DNA of 64,000 bases from Mucilaginibacter mallensis (GTDB lineage: Bacteria > Bacteroidota > Bacteroidia > Sphingobacteriales > Sphingobacteriaceae): the NCBI RefSeq assembly GCF_900105165.1, contig NZ_LT629740.1, forward strand, positions 1,054,001-1,118,000, read 5' to 3'. Below the pieces are notes generated by a model. It searched no databases, was not told the origin of the DNA, and was given only the letters and a program-made list of their open reading frames with translations. Below are positions 61,983 to 64,000 of this stretch, one piece after another. A program made the translations under genes and the position numbers. Every line of letters begins with the position of its first letter. Within the stretch, counting starts at the first letter, position 1.

Positions 61983-64000
61983 TTGAGGCAAATTTCTACA
62001 CCTTCTTTATCGAAAAATTTATACTTTTTCTTTTATATTCTGCTATTGGCGGGATGCTCGCTTGAAAAACCAACCGGGTTTAACCGCAGTATGCAAAATT
62101 TAACGGCTCATTATAATATTATATTCAACGCTAATAATATATTGCAGCAAAAGCAGGATGACTATGCGCTTGCCTTTATTGATTCATATAACGAACTGCT
62201 GAACGTTTACCAGGATACCGCCGCTACGCATACCACCTCCCTTGATAAAGATCTGCAACTGGCCGTTGATAAAGCCAATAAGATCATTTACGGTAAAGAC
62301 CAGAGCCATTATGTTGGCGATGCATACCTTATTATGGGTAAGGCCAATTATTTAGGCGGTAATTATTTTGATGCGGCGGAATATTTCTCCTACGTGATAC
62401 GCTCTTATCCTAAACAGGTGAGCCTTATGCAGGAAGCCCAGGTGTGGAAAGCCCGCACACTTTTATACCTCGACCAGCCCACACCGGCAAAGCTGGTTTT
62501 AGATACCGCCTTTGAAAATATCAACCCTAAAAAAAATAATCCTGCCGATGTTTATGCCACCAAACTGCAATATGATATTAATGTAAAAGATTATGCTGAT
62601 GCCGAGATAATGGCTAAGCAGGCCATACAGTATAGCAGTATTAAAAAGCAACGCCTCCGCTGGACATTCATTTTGGCGCAGCTGCAGGAGATCAACCAAA
62701 AGAATGATGAGGCATTGGCTAATTATGGCAAAATAGCCAATAGCAATGCCAACTTTGAGATGGCTTTTAACGCCGATCTTAACCGCATAAGGATTGAAGA
62801 TACCCGCAACGGGGTTAAGCTAAGCCGTACCGACAGGCTAAAGAGCTTATTAAAAAACCCGAATAACAAGGAGTTTAAAGACCAGATCTATTACCAGTTG
62901 GGGCAAATATATTTGGGCGATAAGGATTATGACAACGCTATTAAATATTATAAGCTCTCTATCCGCAGCAGCGTCAAAAATCAAAACCAGAAGGGTTTAT
63001 CATACCTGCGCATTGCCGATATTGATTTTAATAATAAGGTTGATTATATCAATGCCAAAAAATATTACGATAGTACCTTAACCACACTTTCGCCAAGCTA
63101 CCCCGGTTACCGGCTTATACAAAAAAAGACCAGTAACCTGCAATTGCTTACAGACAGGCTGAGGATAATTGCTCATGAGGATACTTTACAAATGCTGGCC
63201 AATCTGGATGAAAAAACAAGATCGTTGAAAATAGATACCATGGTTAAAGATATGATCATGGAGCAGCAGGCGGCGTTAAATAGTTTGAAGGCAGCAAGTA
63301 CTAATGCCTCAAACACGGCTGCTAATACCGTATTTAATACACCGGGCGGCAGCAATTTTTATTTTTACAACTCAAACGCGGTGAGCCAGGGCTATAATGA
63401 TTTTAAAAAGCAGTGGGGCAGCAGAAAGCTTGAAGATAACTGGCGCAGGAGTAACCGCTCCAATTCCGACCAGGCAAATAGTCTTAATTCAGTCCGTAAC
63501 CTCGATCCGGATGCAGTGGGTCAGCCTGCGTCAGTAGCTAAAACTGCTGTTGCGGCTAAGGATTACCGGCAGCAAATAATAGCGGACCTGCCTTTAACCC
63601 CCGATTTGCTTGCCCAATCAAATATGCGGATATACAATGCTTATTTTGATATCGCTAATTTTTACAGGGATATTTTGGAGGATAAAAAGGAAGCCATTGC
63701 AACCTACCTGTTAATTGAAAAACGTTTCCCTAATAACCCTAACCAGGCGGCTATATATTATAGCCTGTTCCGTTTGTATTCGCAGCTTAATGATGATGCG
63801 CAGGCCAAAATATATAAGGATAAGGTATTGAAAGATTATGCCGATACCCCTTTTGCCAAAGTTATCCTCGATCCGGATTATGGCAAAAAAATGGACGATC
63901 AGTATGCTGAATTTAATAGTTTATACAGCCAGGTATATGACCTGTACATCCAAAGAAAATATAATGCTGTTATAGCCAGGGTTGATACCGTGCAGAAACA
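61983..64000 (+). CDS. SprE/PorW-like TPR lipoprotein of the type IX secretion system (partial)
   Basis: Large tetratricopeptide lipoprotein; 673 residues are visible and it continues beyond the window. The only start consistent with the signal peptide is TTG 61983 (the next in-frame ATG is beyond the lipobox). The signal ends LLLAGC with C25. Repeats of the TPR type (e.g. AYLIMGKANYLGGNYFDAAEYF and YYQLGQIYLGDKDYDNAIKYY) fill the visible part. SprE/PorW is needed for type IX secretion and gliding in Flavobacterium and Porphyromonas. The place next to atpZ is also seen in related genomes to my knowledge. Confidence 0.85.
   Translation, partial: MRQISTPSLSKNLYFFFYILLLAGCSLEKPTGFNRSMQNLTAHYNIIFNANNILQQKQDDYALAFIDSYNELLNVYQDTAATHTTSLDKDLQLAVDKANKIIYGKDQSHYVGDAYLIMGKANYLGGNYFDAAEYFSYVIRSYPKQVSLMQEAQVWKARTLLYLDQPTPAKLVLDTAFENINPKKNNPADVYATKLQYDINVKDYADAEIMAKQAIQYSSIKKQRLRWTFILAQLQEINQKNDEALANYGKIANSNANFEMAFNADLNRIRIEDTRNGVKLSRTDRLKSLLKNPNNKEFKDQIYYQLGQIYLGDKDYDNAIKYYKLSIRSSVKNQNQKGLSYLRIADIDFNNKVDYINAKKYYDSTLTTLSPSYPGYRLIQKKTSNLQLLTDRLRIIAHEDTLQMLANLDEKTRSLKIDTMVKDMIMEQQAALNSLKAASTNASNTAANTVFNTPGGSNFYFYNSNAVSQGYNDFKKQWGSRKLEDNWRRSNRSNSDQANSLNSVRNLDPDAVGQPASVAKTAVAAKDYRQQIIADLPLTPDLLAQSNMRIYNAYFDIANFYRDILEDKKEAIATYLLIEKRFPNNPNQAAIYYSLFRLYSQLNDDAQAKIYKDKVLKDYADTPFAKVILDPDYGKKMDDQYAEFNSLYSQVYDLYIQRKYNAVIARVDTVQK

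Overview
This 64 kb window is chromosomal DNA from a Bacteroidota bacterium, most likely Sphingobacteriaceae and close to Mucilaginibacter or Pedobacter. The reasons are moderate GC, promoter boxes of the Bacteroidota type (TAnnTTTG), an ATP synthase operon led by AtpZ with no atpD/atpC, a SprE/PorW-type type IX secretion lipoprotein, DUF2723, DUF2851 and DUF4349 proteins, and many lipocalin-like lipoproteins. The genus is an inference from protein resemblance and repeat style; no search was run. No rRNA, tRNA, CRISPR array, prophage or transposase gene was seen.

Layout. 0-11 kb: end of a response regulator, a Wzi/RemB-like outer-membrane barrel, a DUF2723 membrane glycosyltransferase candidate, a PAS histidine kinase, an acyltransferase and an Nramp-related metal transporter. 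11-20 kb: cbpA-cbpM chaperone pair, a crotonase, a second PAS histidine kinase, a LysE exporter, a YjbR protein, MgtE, a PspC protein, a tiny membrane protein, DUF2851 and an MHS-type MFS symporter. 20-30 kb: a LysR regulator divergent from a TolC-RND-adaptor efflux operon, then a serine hydrolase. 29-36 kb: pyrR-pyrB, an ACT-domain protein, rpsA, a lipoprotein, an AcpH-like protein and tyrS. 36-43 kb: a Xre/RES toxin-antitoxin pair, a PH-SHOCT protein, a LuxE-like protein, a SYLF protein, and a Pit phosphate transporter with a universal stress protein. 43-56 kb: penicillin acylase, a radical SAM protein, a lipoprotein, a broken APC permease, an acyltransferase, a DUF4349 lipoprotein and a GT39-type glycosyltransferase. 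56-62 kb: ATP synthase operon atpZ-(atpI-like)-atpB-E-F-H-A-G on the minus strand. The window ends inside the divergent sprE/porW-like gene.

The genes are mostly housekeeping and envelope functions in short operons. The unusual part is the intergenic DNA. Four copies of a composite repeat (near 31.3, 43.5, 52.3 and 54.0 kb) carry nested inverted repeats and flanking hairpins whose stems change sequence but keep pairing. One copy is itself interrupted by a 113 bp MITE-like insert with a TA duplication. A second class consists of intergenic hairpins built from short repeated words that differ at each locus; three sit inside operons (pyrR/pyrB, atpA/atpG, atpF/atpH). Other families are a GC-rich pair (5.7 and 27.8 kb) and REP-like palindromes around 17.1, 19.0, 20.6, 46.9 and 48.8 kb.

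Regulatory highlights are a terminator-like hairpin between atpE and atpF, a hairpin in the rpsA leader, and apparently leaderless promoters for the toxin-antitoxin operon and for atpZ.
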